In this document: positions 7,463 to 14,236 of the stretch, piece by piece | Layout of the letters: every line of letters starts with the position of its first letter | Position numbering within the stretch: the stretch's first letter is position 1 | From: an uncultured Clostridia bacterium | Lineage (GTDB): Bacteria; Bacillota; Clostridia; Christensenellales; Borkfalkiaceae | Length of the DNA stretch: 35,928 nucleotides | Reading direction: 5' to 3' | NCBI GenBank assembly: GCA_944368065.1 | Contig: CALVWV010000028.1 | Location: forward strand, 1 to 35,928 | Program-made: the position numbers and the translations under genes | Notes under the pieces: model-generated | The model's input: the letters and a program-made list of their open reading frames with translations, nothing else | Told to the model about the DNA's origin: nothing | Databases searched by the model: none

Positions 7463-8146
7463 TTAAAGTTCGGTCTTCGTTCCGATTTTTGCGCACACGG
7501 CGTCGAATATGTCCGCAATGTTATTTTTAAGATTTTCAGCGCAGAGCGCGGTATTCTTTAAAAACTGTTCGGTAGTGCTTCCGCTTCCCGCAAGGTCGGA
7601 AATTGCCTTGAAGGAGAAGAAGGGGATGCCCGCGTGTATGCACGCCTGGGCAATTGCGCCGCCCTCCATGTCGCGTATGTCCGCGCCGAAAGCTTCCGTA
7701 AGCATTAAAAAGTCGCGCCTGTCGTCGTTGAACCTGTCGCCCGTGGCAAGTTTTTTAAACTGATATCCGCCCGCCGTTTCCAGCGTCATCCAGCGCCCTT
7801 CAAATTCGTTGAGCGTGCCGAGCGGCGTGCCGTTGAGCTGTACGAGGTCGAAGTCGTACTGGCAGGCGTATTCAATCGAATAAATCTGACCGACTTTAAG
7901 ACTCTGGTTGAGCCCGCCGGCAACGCCGATATTGATTATCGCTTCCGCGCCGAATTTATCGGCGGCAAGCTGCGCGCCGCAGGCCGCGTTTACTTTGCCC
8001 ACGCCGCATACGATTACTGCACATTTTCTGTTGCAAAGGCTGCCGCGGTAAACTTTTTTATCGCATATAATTTCGCATTCCGCACCCTGCATGTTGGCTA
8101 AAACGGGCGCGGCTTCGCTTTCCATCGCTATTACAAAACAAATCAT
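7463..8146 (-). CDS. mtnN: 5'-methylthioadenosine/S-adenosylhomocysteine nucleosidase
   Basis: 227 aa. Splits adenine from methylthioadenosine and S-adenosylhomocysteine. Marks: N-terminal MICFVIAMESEA with the catalytic-region Glu, the glycine turn NIGVAGGLN, DMEGGAIAQAC (substrate-binding Met-Glu pair) and ISDLAGSG with the catalytic Asp. The ORF is open for another 39 codons upstream, but the family start is at 8146, and the promoter at 8153-8181 places the transcription start on this very ATG, so the message is probably leaderless. First gene of mtnN-luxS-ung. Confidence 0.95.
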   Translation of the reverse strand: MICFVIAMESEAAPVLANMQGAECEIICDKKVYRGSLCNRKCAVIVCGVGKVNAACGAQLAADKFGAEAIINIGVAGGLNQSLKVGQIYSIEYACQYDFDLVQLNGTPLGTLNEFEGRWMTLETAGGYQFKKLATGDRFNDDRRDFLMLTEAFGADIRDMEGGAIAQACIHAGIPFFSFKAISDLAGSGSTTEQFLKNTALCAENLKNNIADIFDAVCAKIGTKTEL

Positions 8147-8152
8147 GTATTT

Positions 8153-8181
8153 ATTATACCAAACGCGTTGGCATAACGCAA
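8153..8181 (-). promoter_or_regulatory. Promoter of mtnN-luxS-ung, leaderless configuration
   Basis: Minus strand TTGCGT (8181-8176), 17-bp spacer, TATAAT (8158-8153), then exactly 6 nt (AAATAC) and ATG. Initiation 7 nt after the -10 box would fall on the A of the start codon. No Shine-Dalgarno is present. Confidence 0.72.
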
Positions 8182-8211
8182 ATTTTTGACGGCATAAAGC
8201 CTGCGCCCAGC

Positions 8212-8264
8212 AAAAAAATAATGCCGCCCGAACAGCGCATCCTTGTCGCTGTCCGGACGGCATT
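8212..8264 (-). terminator. Terminator of the fruK-PPTase pair
   Basis: A long stem (8220-8264) with two single mismatches: AATGCCG, CCG and ACAGCG pair with CGCTGT, CGG and CGGCATT. The A-run at 8212-8218 forms the minus-strand U-tract. It lies 40 bp after the PPTase stop and just upstream of the mtnN promoter. Confidence 0.75.
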
Positions 8265-8303
8265 AAAACAGTTATTGCAAAGTTATATATTCAGATAATG
8301 CAG

Positions 8304-8804
8304 CTATTGCAAAGTTTTAATTTCAAAATCTGTGTTGAGGGCGCACAACGCCGTAACCGCGCCGTTTTCAAAGCAGAAGTCTATTTTTTCGGGAACGGGC
8401 TTGCCGCAATAATAAAGCGCGCCGCCCAAAAAGCTTATCTTTTTCACATCGTTCCATATTTTGCCGCCGAGGTACTTCACGTAAGCTTCCCGCGCGGTCC
8501 AGTGCATAAAAAAATCGCGCGGACACTTTATTTCCTTTTTTTCCTCTTCGGAAAAGGATGAAAGTACCGCGTTGTAATTTTTATGGCACACAAGCTCTGT
8601 ATCAACGCCTGTTTTCAAAGGCGAAAGGGCAAGCGTGCACAGCGTTCCGCTGTGTGAAATGCTCAAAAACAGCGGGTTGCCTTCGATGTATGGCTTGCCG
8701 CTATGGGTGCGCAGAATTTTATGCTCTTTCCCCGCGTGCGCGGCAATTGCCCGCCGCACAAAGTCTTCGCGCTCGTTCGTTCTGAAAAAATAGAGGCTTA
8801 TCAT
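8304..8804 (-). CDS. 4'-phosphopantetheinyl transferase superfamily protein
   Basis: 166 aa. Predicted to move the phosphopantetheine arm of CoA onto a carrier-protein Ser. The superfamily motifs are present: SISHSG at 48-53, GVDTE at 66-70 (metal-binding Asp68 and Glu70; most relatives have GVDIE) and HWTAREAYVKYLGG at 101-114 with Trp102, Glu106 and Lys110. It is shorter than Sfp (about 224 aa) and lacks part of the N-terminal half. Its start overlaps the stop of the sugar-kinase gene as ATGA. It ends in TAG, one of only two TAG-terminated genes here; another in-frame stop (TAA) follows seven codons later. No polyketide, NRPS or acyl carrier gene is nearby, so the target is unknown. Confidence 0.82.
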   Translation of the reverse strand: MISLYFFRTNEREDFVRRAIAAHAGKEHKILRTHSGKPYIEGNPLFLSISHSGTLCTLALSPLKTGVDTELVCHKNYNAVLSSFSEEEKKEIKCPRDFFMHWTAREAYVKYLGGKIWNDVKKISFLGGALYYCGKPVPEKIDFCFENGAVTALCALNTDFEIKTLQ

Positions 8805-9712
8805 AGCATGAGCGATTCGATGTACTCAATCTGCTCGCGCGTGGCGAGGTGCTGGGTAAAAGCGCACGCGCTGCCCGCCGCCGTGGCATAGTTGAGCGCC
8901 GAAAAATAATTTCCCGAAGCGAGGTATTCGTGCACGAACCCGGCTATCATGCTGTCGCCCGCGCCAACGGAGTTTACAAGCTGACCGCGCGCCGCGCGCA
9001 CATACATCGACTGGTCCGTTTCGCTGACCATTATCGCGCCGTCGCTGCCCATGGAAACTATTACGTTCCGCGCGCCTTCCTTTTGCAGGGTGCGTGCGCA
9101 TGCCGCTATCTGCTTGGGGTCGGGCAATGTTTTGAGTCCGAAAATTTCGCTCAGTTCAAAAATATTGGGCTTTATAAGAAAAGGCCTGTACTTGAGCGTG
9201 TTTGTAAGAAGTTTTCCGCAGGCGTCAACCACGACGTTTACGTTCTTTATGTTTTTAATGCTCTTAAGAAGGTTTTCGTATGTGTCATCGCCGAGCGGAG
9301 CGGGTACGCTGCCGCAGATAATCAGCCAGTCGCCTTCTTTAAGCGTGGACTGAAGTTTTTCGGTAAGTTTCTGCACGTCAAAAAGCGTTATGTCCGCGCC
9401 TATGCCGTTTATATCCGTTTCGGTTATGGATTTGATTTTTACGTTTATGCGGCTCTGACCGCCGACTTCTATAAAGTCGTGTTTTAACCCCATAGAGGTA
9501 ACTTTTTCGTCTATGGCTTTGCCGGTAAAGCCCGCAACAAAGCCGTACGCAAAACTTTCCGTGCCCATTTCTTTGAGCGCGAGCGAAACGTTGAGCCCCT
9601 TGCCGCCAACAGTAATGTATTCTGTAGATGTGCGGTTTACAATGCCGCTTTTAAGGTTATTTACTTTTACGTAATAATCCAGCGAGGGATTGAACGTAAC
9701 TGTATAAATCAT
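8801..9712 (-). CDS. PfkB-family 1-phosphofructokinase-like sugar kinase
   Basis: 303 aa. Begins MIYTVTFNPSLDYYV, the 1-phosphofructokinase/tagatose-6-phosphate kinase type start, followed by the PfkB signatures: GGKGLNVSLAL at 36-46 and, near the C-terminus, NSVGAGDSMIAGF with the catalytic Asp. PfkB kinases of this branch phosphorylate fructose-1-phosphate or tagatose-6-phosphate using ATP. The start at 9712 is preferred over the upstream ATG because GAGG lies 8 nt before it and the family begins here. No fructose PTS component or FruR regulator adjoins it, so the substrate is not settled. It is the first gene of a two-gene unit with the PPTase. Confidence 0.88.
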   Translation of the reverse strand: MIYTVTFNPSLDYYVKVNNLKSGIVNRTSTEYITVGGKGLNVSLALKEMGTESFAYGFVAGFTGKAIDEKVTSMGLKHDFIEVGGQSRINVKIKSITETDINGIGADITLFDVQKLTEKLQSTLKEGDWLIICGSVPAPLGDDTYENLLKSIKNIKNVNVVVDACGKLLTNTLKYRPFLIKPNIFELSEIFGLKTLPDPKQIAACARTLQKEGARNVIVSMGSDGAIMVSETDQSMYVRAARGQLVNSVGAGDSMIAGFVHEYLASGNYFSALNYATAAGSACAFTQHLATREQIEYIESLML

Positions 9713-9783
9713 TTTTCCTCTTTTTTGCCGCGGGGCTGGAATTTTTTGTGCACGGTCTGGCATAAATTTTTTTCACAATTAAC

Positions 9784-9810
9784 TTTATAATATTTAAGCC
9801 GAAATGTCAA
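9784..9810 (-). promoter_or_regulatory. Probable promoter of the sugar-kinase gene
   Basis: Minus strand TTGACA (9810-9805) and TATAAA (9789-9784), but the spacer is only 15 bp; a less good -10 shifted by two bases would give 17. The leader would be about 65 nt. The rest of 9713-10006 holds no ORF or site that I can support. Confidence 0.5.
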
Positions 9811-10006
9811 TAAAAAGTTTAAAAACGGCGGTTATTTTTTGGGCATATTGCCAAAATTCTTTGCGCCTGCCATTTTAATGTGCGCGCGTACGGAAAATCT
9901 TTTTTGCCGCTGAGAAAGTCGGATAAAAAATAAAAATGCGGCGGGCCTTTATATGAGCGGGAGGGGAAAGCTTTATTCTGCCGACAATTATAAACAAAAA
10001 ATTTGC

Positions 10007-10035
10007 TTGCATTTTTTTGCGGGCGCGGTTATAAT
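10007..10035 (+). promoter_or_regulatory. Promoter of the tmRNA gene
   Basis: TTGCAT (10007-10012), 17-bp spacer, TATAAT (10030-10035). Transcription would start about 20 nt before the mature 5' end, leaving a short precursor for RNase P. Confidence 0.8.
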
Positions 10036-10063
10036 TAAATTCCCGTACAGGGTAAAAGCTTTC

Positions 10064-10445
10064 GGGCCTGACACAGTTTCGATTGCGGGCGGAGAGCGAT
10101 GTAAGCATACCAAAGGCTCGTCTTTGTAAAAACGGAAATTAAATTCAAACGCAGAATCAAAAGATTCCAAAGTTGTTGCTTTCCCTGTAAACAGGGCTGC
10201 AATGGCTTGCGCTGCTTAACTTAAGCAGTCCGTCCTTCGCGCTTTGCCGCCGCGCGCGCGGGGCGTTATTCAGGCGGTAAGGGTATAAGGGGTGTTGCCG
10301 CGCCCTTTGTGCCTTGATTTTCCGGCATGCTGCCGCACCTCCCCGTTTATCGGGAGTGGCGGAGTAAGTTTAAAGGTAAACTAAGTATGTAGAAAGCTCG
10401 TGCGAACCCCGTAAGACCAGAGTGCAACTCTCTGCAGGTCCACCA
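10064..10445 (+). ncRNA. ssrA: tmRNA
   Basis: 382 nt. The acceptor stem is GGGCCTG (10064-10070) with CAGGTCC before the encoded CCA (ends 10445). The typical 5' block (TGACACAGTTTCGATTGC) and a T-arm with stem CAGAG/CTCTG and loop TGCAACT are present; position 55 of the loop is G rather than U. The tag frame most likely resumes at GCA 10151 and ends at TAA 10217. The stop lies in the loop of helix 5 (CTGC...GCAG), as in E. coli. The tag would have 22 residues, starting AESKDSK and ending AAMACAA. That is longer than usual and has ACAA in place of ALAA. The resume codon is inferred; the end is firmer. A CCCTG-TAAA-CAGGG hairpin lies inside the tag frame. SmpB is encoded at 27097-27549. Confidence 0.93.
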
Positions 10446-10458
10446 GAAAAATCAAAAA

Positions 10459-10486
10459 TCCCCGACAAGCCTGTCGGGGATTTTTT
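10459..10486 (+). terminator. Terminator of ssrA
   Basis: TCCCCGACA / TGTCGGGGA stem (10459-10467 with 10472-10480), AGCC loop, then six T. Confidence 0.95.
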
Positions 10487-10793
10487 GCACCATGCCTGCT
10501 CTTGCTGATGCGCGGCGTCTTATGCGGTTTGTGCGCTTGAACTCGGGGCGCGTTTATGCCTGCGGCTCTGCATTCTTCTGCGGCTTTAACGCTTGCGCGT
10601 ATTGTAATTATGCGGGGGGGTGATATTTGCGCATTATGTGCGTATATGCGGTTATGTGTTGGCGCTGTTTGTACGCTTATATGACTTTAACGCTTACCGC
10701 ATTGCGAAAAAGACGGCGCGTCTTATCTCTTTTTTTTCTTTAAGGGGAGCAAATTGCGATAAAACGCGTATATGTGCGGGGTAATATAAAATC
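10487..10793. other. Gene-free stretch between ssrA and the TIGR04076-like gene
   Basis: No ORF with a ribosome site. It holds a run of seven or more G near 10613-10620, two loose copies of CTTTAACGCTT (about 10574 and 10685), and near 10770 an incomplete copy of the TATGTGCGGGG block that is complete in the following inverted repeat. It looks like decayed or drifting sequence. Confidence 0.6.
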
Positions 10794-10837
10794 GGGCATA
10801 TGTGCGGGGCAATTAAAATTGCCCCGCACATATGCCC
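10794..10837 (-). terminator. Perfect 21-bp inverted repeat, terminator of the TIGR04076-like gene
   Basis: Arms 10794-10814 and 10817-10837 (begin GGGCATATGTGCGGGG) are perfectly complementary with a 2-nt spacer. It lies 9 bp after the stop at 10846. The minus-strand flank (GATTTTATAT) is only mildly U-rich, so it may be a terminator, a dispersed repeat, or both. It contains the recurring GGCATATGTGC core. Confidence 0.65.
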
Positions 10838-10845
10838 TTATCTTT

Positions 10846-11160
10846 TCAGTCTGCGTCTTCATCGAGCGCTTCTATGTAAAAACTTACAGGTCTGAAGCCG
10901 TCGTTGCAGGATATCATGGCGGATTTCGGATTTTTCATCCAGCCGTCGTATAAATTTTCACCTCCGCTGGAGAGCGCCAGAACGAATTGCGACATGCTCT
11001 CCCACGCGCTCCGGCACAGCCCTTCGGGGCGTTCCCAGCCGTTTGCCATGAAAACATCGCCCTCTTTCAGGTCGCAGGGGTGTTCAATGGGATTTTCGTA
11101 AATTTTGCTTAAATCTTCGTGCCGCGCGATGCGCATTACGGTAATTCTGCACTTTTTCAT
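10846..11160 (-). CDS. TIGR04076 family protein
   Basis: 104 aa, function unknown. I recognise the family layout: a start like MKKCRITVMR, then a CDLKEGDVFMANGWERPEGLC block, a SAWESMSQFVLALSSGG helix and a final MISCNDGFRPVSFYIE strand. The acidic, Cys-containing segment CPxFxxGxxF-like in the middle is conserved in the family; a metal or cofactor role is only guessed. No signal peptide, so cytosolic. There is no Shine-Dalgarno; the promoter at 11167-11195 ends 6 nt before the ATG, predicting a leaderless message. It is monocistronic, with its own strong inverted repeat downstream. Confidence 0.8.
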   Translation of the reverse strand: MKKCRITVMRIARHEDLSKIYENPIEHPCDLKEGDVFMANGWERPEGLCRSAWESMSQFVLALSSGGENLYDGWMKNPKSAMISCNDGFRPVSFYIEALDEDAD

Positions 11161-11166
11161 ACACGT

Positions 11167-11195
11167 ATTGTATCACGCCGCGGCGCGTTTGTAAA
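11167..11195 (-). promoter_or_regulatory. Promoter of the TIGR04076-like gene, leaderless configuration
   Basis: Minus strand TTTACA (11195-11190), 17-bp spacer, TACAAT (11172-11167), then ACGTGT and ATG. The expected start point is the A of the ATG. Confidence 0.75.
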
Positions 11196-11275
11196 CGGGC
11201 TTTTGCTTGCATTTAACAAAATAATTGTGCAAAACGCAGAAAATCTGCCGCGTGCGCGCGATGTGAAAATATTGT

Positions 11276-11304
11276 TTGACATCTAAATATATTTTTGGTA
11301 TCAT
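11276..11304 (+). promoter_or_regulatory. Promoter of the ABC exporter operon
   Basis: TTGACA (11276-11281), 17-bp spacer, TATCAT (11299-11304). It leaves a leader of about 215 nt before the ATG at 11527, which contains two hairpins. Confidence 0.75.
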
Positions 11305-11319
11305 TCGGTTGTTTTAACT

Positions 11320-11363
11320 CACGGCGTGGCAAGCTTTATTGCCTGCGCCGTGCTTTGATTTTT
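11320..11363 (+). terminator. Leader hairpin with T-tract, possible attenuator
   Basis: CACGGCG (11320-11326) pairs with CGCCGTG (11346-11352), and GGCAA (11328-11332) with TTGCC (11339-11343), followed by CTTTGATTTTT. Placed about 15 nt into the transcript, it could end transcription early. I found no clear alternative antiterminator. Confidence 0.45.
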
Positions 11364-11394
11364 AATGCGCGCCGCCGCTGTTTTTAATTTCCGA

Positions 11395-11430
11395 CATATA
11401 TGCAGCTCCTTCGATTGAGCCGCATATATG
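11395..11430 (+). repeat. Hairpin with CATATATGC arms in the exporter leader
   Basis: CATATATGC (11395-11403) and GCATATATG (11422-11430) pair; after a 1x1 mismatch GCTC pairs with GAGC, with an 8-nt loop. It belongs by core to the dispersed CATATATG palindromes. No T-tract follows, so it is not a terminator. Confidence 0.6.
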
Positions 11431-11526
11431 GCTTAAACAACAGCTCGCGCAGCATATTTTTCCCGCAAGGGATAACCCAAGCGGGGTTGTACAGAAAAAA
11501 ATCAGCTTAAAAATACAGGAGGTTTT

Positions 11527-13272
11527 ATGGTAAAGGAAATTGCCGGAAGTTTAAGGGAATACAAGCGCCCTTCTATAGCTACTCCGGTATTCGTCACTTT
11601 CGAAGTGCTGCTCGAATGCCTTATCCCGTTCGTCATAGCCAAGCTCGTGAATGAAATTCAGCGCGGTTGCGAGCTTGACGTCATATTGAAGTACGGCGCC
11701 GTGCTCGTGGCAATGGCAGTGGCTTCGCTCGTGTTCGGCGTGCTCTCCGGCGCGATGTGCGCCGCAGCTTCGAGCGGTCTCGCCAAAAATCTGCGCAAGG
11801 ATATGTTCTACAAAATCCAGTCTTATTCCTTCCAGAATATAGATAAGTTCAACGTATCTTCGCTCATAACGCGTATGACTACCGACGTGACCAACGTCCA
11901 GACGGCTTACATGCTTATAATCCGCCTTGTAATCCGCTCGCCGCTCATGCTTATTTTCAGCTTCATAATGGCGTTCGTTATGGGCGGCAGCCTCGCGTGG
12001 GTTTTCGTCGCGGTGGTGCCCGTCCTTGCAATCGGTCTTTTGCTCATAGTCGTAAAAACCGTGCCGCTTTTCCGCAGAGCGTTCCGCAAGTACGATAAAC
12101 TCAACAACTCCGTGCAGGAGAACGTCAAGGCCGCGCGCGAGGTCAAATCTTACGTGCGCGAAGATTACGAACAGCAGAAATTCGGCAAGGCTTCGCACGT
12201 GCTCAGAATGGACCTCCAGAAAGCCGAAAGAATTCTCGCCTTAAACCAGCCCATAATGCAGTTCTGCCTGTACGTGGTCATGTGCGTGGTAATGTCTTTC
12301 GGTTCGTACATAATCATAACCAGCGCGGGACTTGAACTCAACGTCGGCGAATTTTCCTCCATTCTTACGTACGGCTTCATGATGCTCAACAGCCTTATGA
12401 TGCTTTCCATGGCGTTCACCATGATAGCCATGGCGGGCGAATCGGGCATGCGAATAGTGGAGGTGCTCACCGAAGAAAGCACGCTCAAAAATCCCGAAAA
12501 TCCCGTGACTGAAGTAAAGGACGGTTCGATAGACTTTGACGACGTTAGCTTCAAGTACTCGGCTTCGGCAGAAAAGAATGCGCTTTCGGACATAAACCTG
12601 CACATAAAGTCGGGCGAAACGATAGGCATAATAGGCGGCACGGGCTCTTCCAAGTCAACGCTCGTCCAGCTCATTTCAAGGCTGTACGACGTGAGCGAGG
12701 GCGCGGTAAAGGTCGGCGGCGTGGACGTAAGAAAGTACGATATGGAAGTGCTCCGCAACAGCGTCGCAATGGTTCTTCAGAAGAACGTGCTCTTTTCGGG
12801 TACGATAAAGGAAAATCTGCGCTGGGGCGATGAAAACGCCACCGACGAGGAGATAGCCGAGGCCTGCCGCCTCGCCTGTGCGGACGAATTCATTGAGCGT
12901 TTCCCCGATAAGTACGATACGTACATCGATCAGGGCGGCGCAAATGTTTCGGGCGGACAGAAGCAGAGGCTCTGCATAGCGCGCGCTCTCCTTAAAAAAC
13001 CTAAAATACTTATCCTCGACGACAGCACGTCCGCCGTGGATACCCATACGGACGCTAAAATACGCAAGGCGTTCAGGGATTACATACCCGAAACCACCAA
13101 AATAATAATTGCCCAGCGCACGGCCTCGGTCGAGGACGCGGACAGAATAATAGTTATGGACGGCGGCAGAATAGACGATATCGGCACGCATGCCGAGCTT
13201 CTCAGGCGCAACGCCATCTACCGCGAAGTTTATACCTCGCAGAACAAGGAGGGACACGACCTTGAAGACTGA
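11527..13272 (+). CDS. Heterodimeric ABC exporter, degenerate-site subunit
   Basis: 581 aa, type IV (multidrug/lipid) exporter half: six membrane helices over about residues 15-310, then a nucleotide-binding domain. Walker A is GGTGSSKST (370-378), Q-loop Gln418, signature VSGGQ (474-478), Walker B ILILDD. The catalytic Glu is replaced by Asp499, and the H-loop His by Gln530 (IIIAQR). This pair of changes marks the non-hydrolysing site subunit of heterodimeric exporters such as TM287/288 and BmrCD. The partner gene follows with an 11-bp overlap. The ATG has AGGAGG at an ideal spacing. The transported substrate is unknown; drugs, peptides and lipids are all possible. No regulator gene adjoins it. 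Confidence 0.93.
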   Translation: MVKEIAGSLREYKRPSIATPVFVTFEVLLECLIPFVIAKLVNEIQRGCELDVILKYGAVLVAMAVASLVFGVLSGAMCAAASSGLAKNLRKDMFYKIQSYSFQNIDKFNVSSLITRMTTDVTNVQTAYMLIIRLVIRSPLMLIFSFIMAFVMGGSLAWVFVAVVPVLAIGLLLIVVKTVPLFRRAFRKYDKLNNSVQENVKAAREVKSYVREDYEQQKFGKASHVLRMDLQKAERILALNQPIMQFCLYVVMCVVMSFGSYIIITSAGLELNVGEFSSILTYGFMMLNSLMMLSMAFTMIAMAGESGMRIVEVLTEESTLKNPENPVTEVKDGSIDFDDVSFKYSASAEKNALSDINLHIKSGETIGIIGGTGSSKSTLVQLISRLYDVSEGAVKVGGVDVRKYDMEVLRNSVAMVLQKNVLFSGTIKENLRWGDENATDEEIAEACRLACADEFIERFPDKYDTYIDQGGANVSGGQKQRLCIARALLKKPKILILDDSTSAVDTHTDAKIRKAFRDYIPETTKIIIAQRTASVEDADRIIVMDGGRIDDIGTHAELLRRNAIYREVYTSQNKEGHDLED

Positions 13273-14233
13273 AAAGAAAAAGGGCGTACTTCTTCGCCTT
13301 TTCAAAACGGTATTTTCATTTTATCCCGTACTTCTGCCCGTGGCGGTCGCCTGCATAACGCTTACCGCGATAGTAGGCGCCGTTCCCGCAATCTTCATGC
13401 AGAGGGTTATAGAGGGCATAACAGACGCTTTCGAATCGGGCGCTTCGTGGGATGAAGCGGGCGGGCCCATAATGCGCGACGTGTATATACTTATCGCGCT
13501 GTACGTGACTTCGCTTGCGACGGGCACGGCGTTCGGTCAGATGATGTCCATAATCACGCAGGGCACGCTTGAAAAACTGCGCGACAAAATGTTCAACGGC
13601 ATGCAGAAACTGCCCATACGCTTTTTCGATACGACGGGTCACGGCGACATAATGAGCTATTATACCAACGATATTGATACACTCCGCCAGCTCGTTTCGC
13701 AGTCCTGTCCCCAGATACTCATCTCGGCAATAACCGTGCTTTCGGTGTTCTTCATAATGCTTTACTACTGCCTGTGGCTCACGCTCGTCGTGCTTGCAGG
13801 CACGGCGGTAATGCTGCTTGTAACCAAGCGTATAGGCGGTGGAAGCGCGCGCTACTTCATGAAGCAGCAGCAGGTCATAGCTGAGGAAGAAGGATACGTT
13901 GAGGAGATGCTCGTAGGTCAGAAGGTAATCAAAACTTTCTGCCACGAACAGGCCGCGGAAGAGGGCTTCGATGCCGTTAACGACCGCCTGTATGCCGCAA
14001 GCAGCCGCGCAAACAGGTATGCCAATATGCTTGCGCCCGCGCTCTTCAATATAGGCAACGTGCTCTATGTCGTGCTCGCTGTCGTGGGCGGCATATTCCT
14101 TATTCCCGAACTCGGCGTGCACAACGTAAGCTTTTCCGGCATGGCTATATCCATAAGCGTTGTCGTTCCTTTCCTCAATATGGCAAAACAGATTACGGGC
14201 AGCATCAACCAGGTTTACCAGCAGGTAAACTAG
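13262..14233 (+). CDS. ABC exporter catalytic subunit, N-terminal membrane part, ended by in-frame TAG
   Basis: 323 aa if started at the TTG at 13262, chosen because AAGGAGG precedes it by about 8 nt and it overlaps the upstream gene end. It contains the whole six-helix membrane domain of a second ABC exporter half and ends NQVYQQVN-stop. In relatives this stretch reads like QQxNSVV, so the TAG (14231-14233) stands where Ser is normal; TCG to TAG is a single change. The frame goes on without shift into the ATP-binding domain at 14237. Together the two would give 632 aa, a normal exporter half. Alone, this part lacks an ATPase. It could be a recent nonsense mutation, a sequencing error, readthrough, or two separate chains. 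Confidence 0.85.
   Translation: MKTEKKKGVLLRLFKTVFSFYPVLLPVAVACITLTAIVGAVPAIFMQRVIEGITDAFESGASWDEAGGPIMRDVYILIALYVTSLATGTAFGQMMSIITQGTLEKLRDKMFNGMQKLPIRFFDTTGHGDIMSYYTNDIDTLRQLVSQSCPQILISAITVLSVFFIMLYYCLWLTLVVLAGTAVMLLVTKRIGGGSARYFMKQQQVIAEEEGYVEEMLVGQKVIKTFCHEQAAEEGFDAVNDRLYAASSRANRYANMLAPALFNIGNVLYVVLAVVGGIFLIPELGVHNVSFSGMAISISVVVPFLNMAKQITGSINQVYQQVN
14231..14233 (+). other. Amber codon splitting an intact ABC exporter frame
   Basis: AAC-TAG-GTA-GTG: the only disruption in a 1899-bp frame (13262-15160). No frameshift and no other stop is present on either side. Elsewhere in the window TAG ends only two genes (PPTase at 8304, DMT transporter at 30595); the others use TAA or TGA. Confidence 0.9.
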
Positions 14234-14236
14234 GTA

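Noticed and set aside
8849-9487. A 212-codon plus-strand ORF opposite the sugar kinase
   Set aside because: Shadow of a well-conserved PfkB gene; no start signals or recognisable domain.
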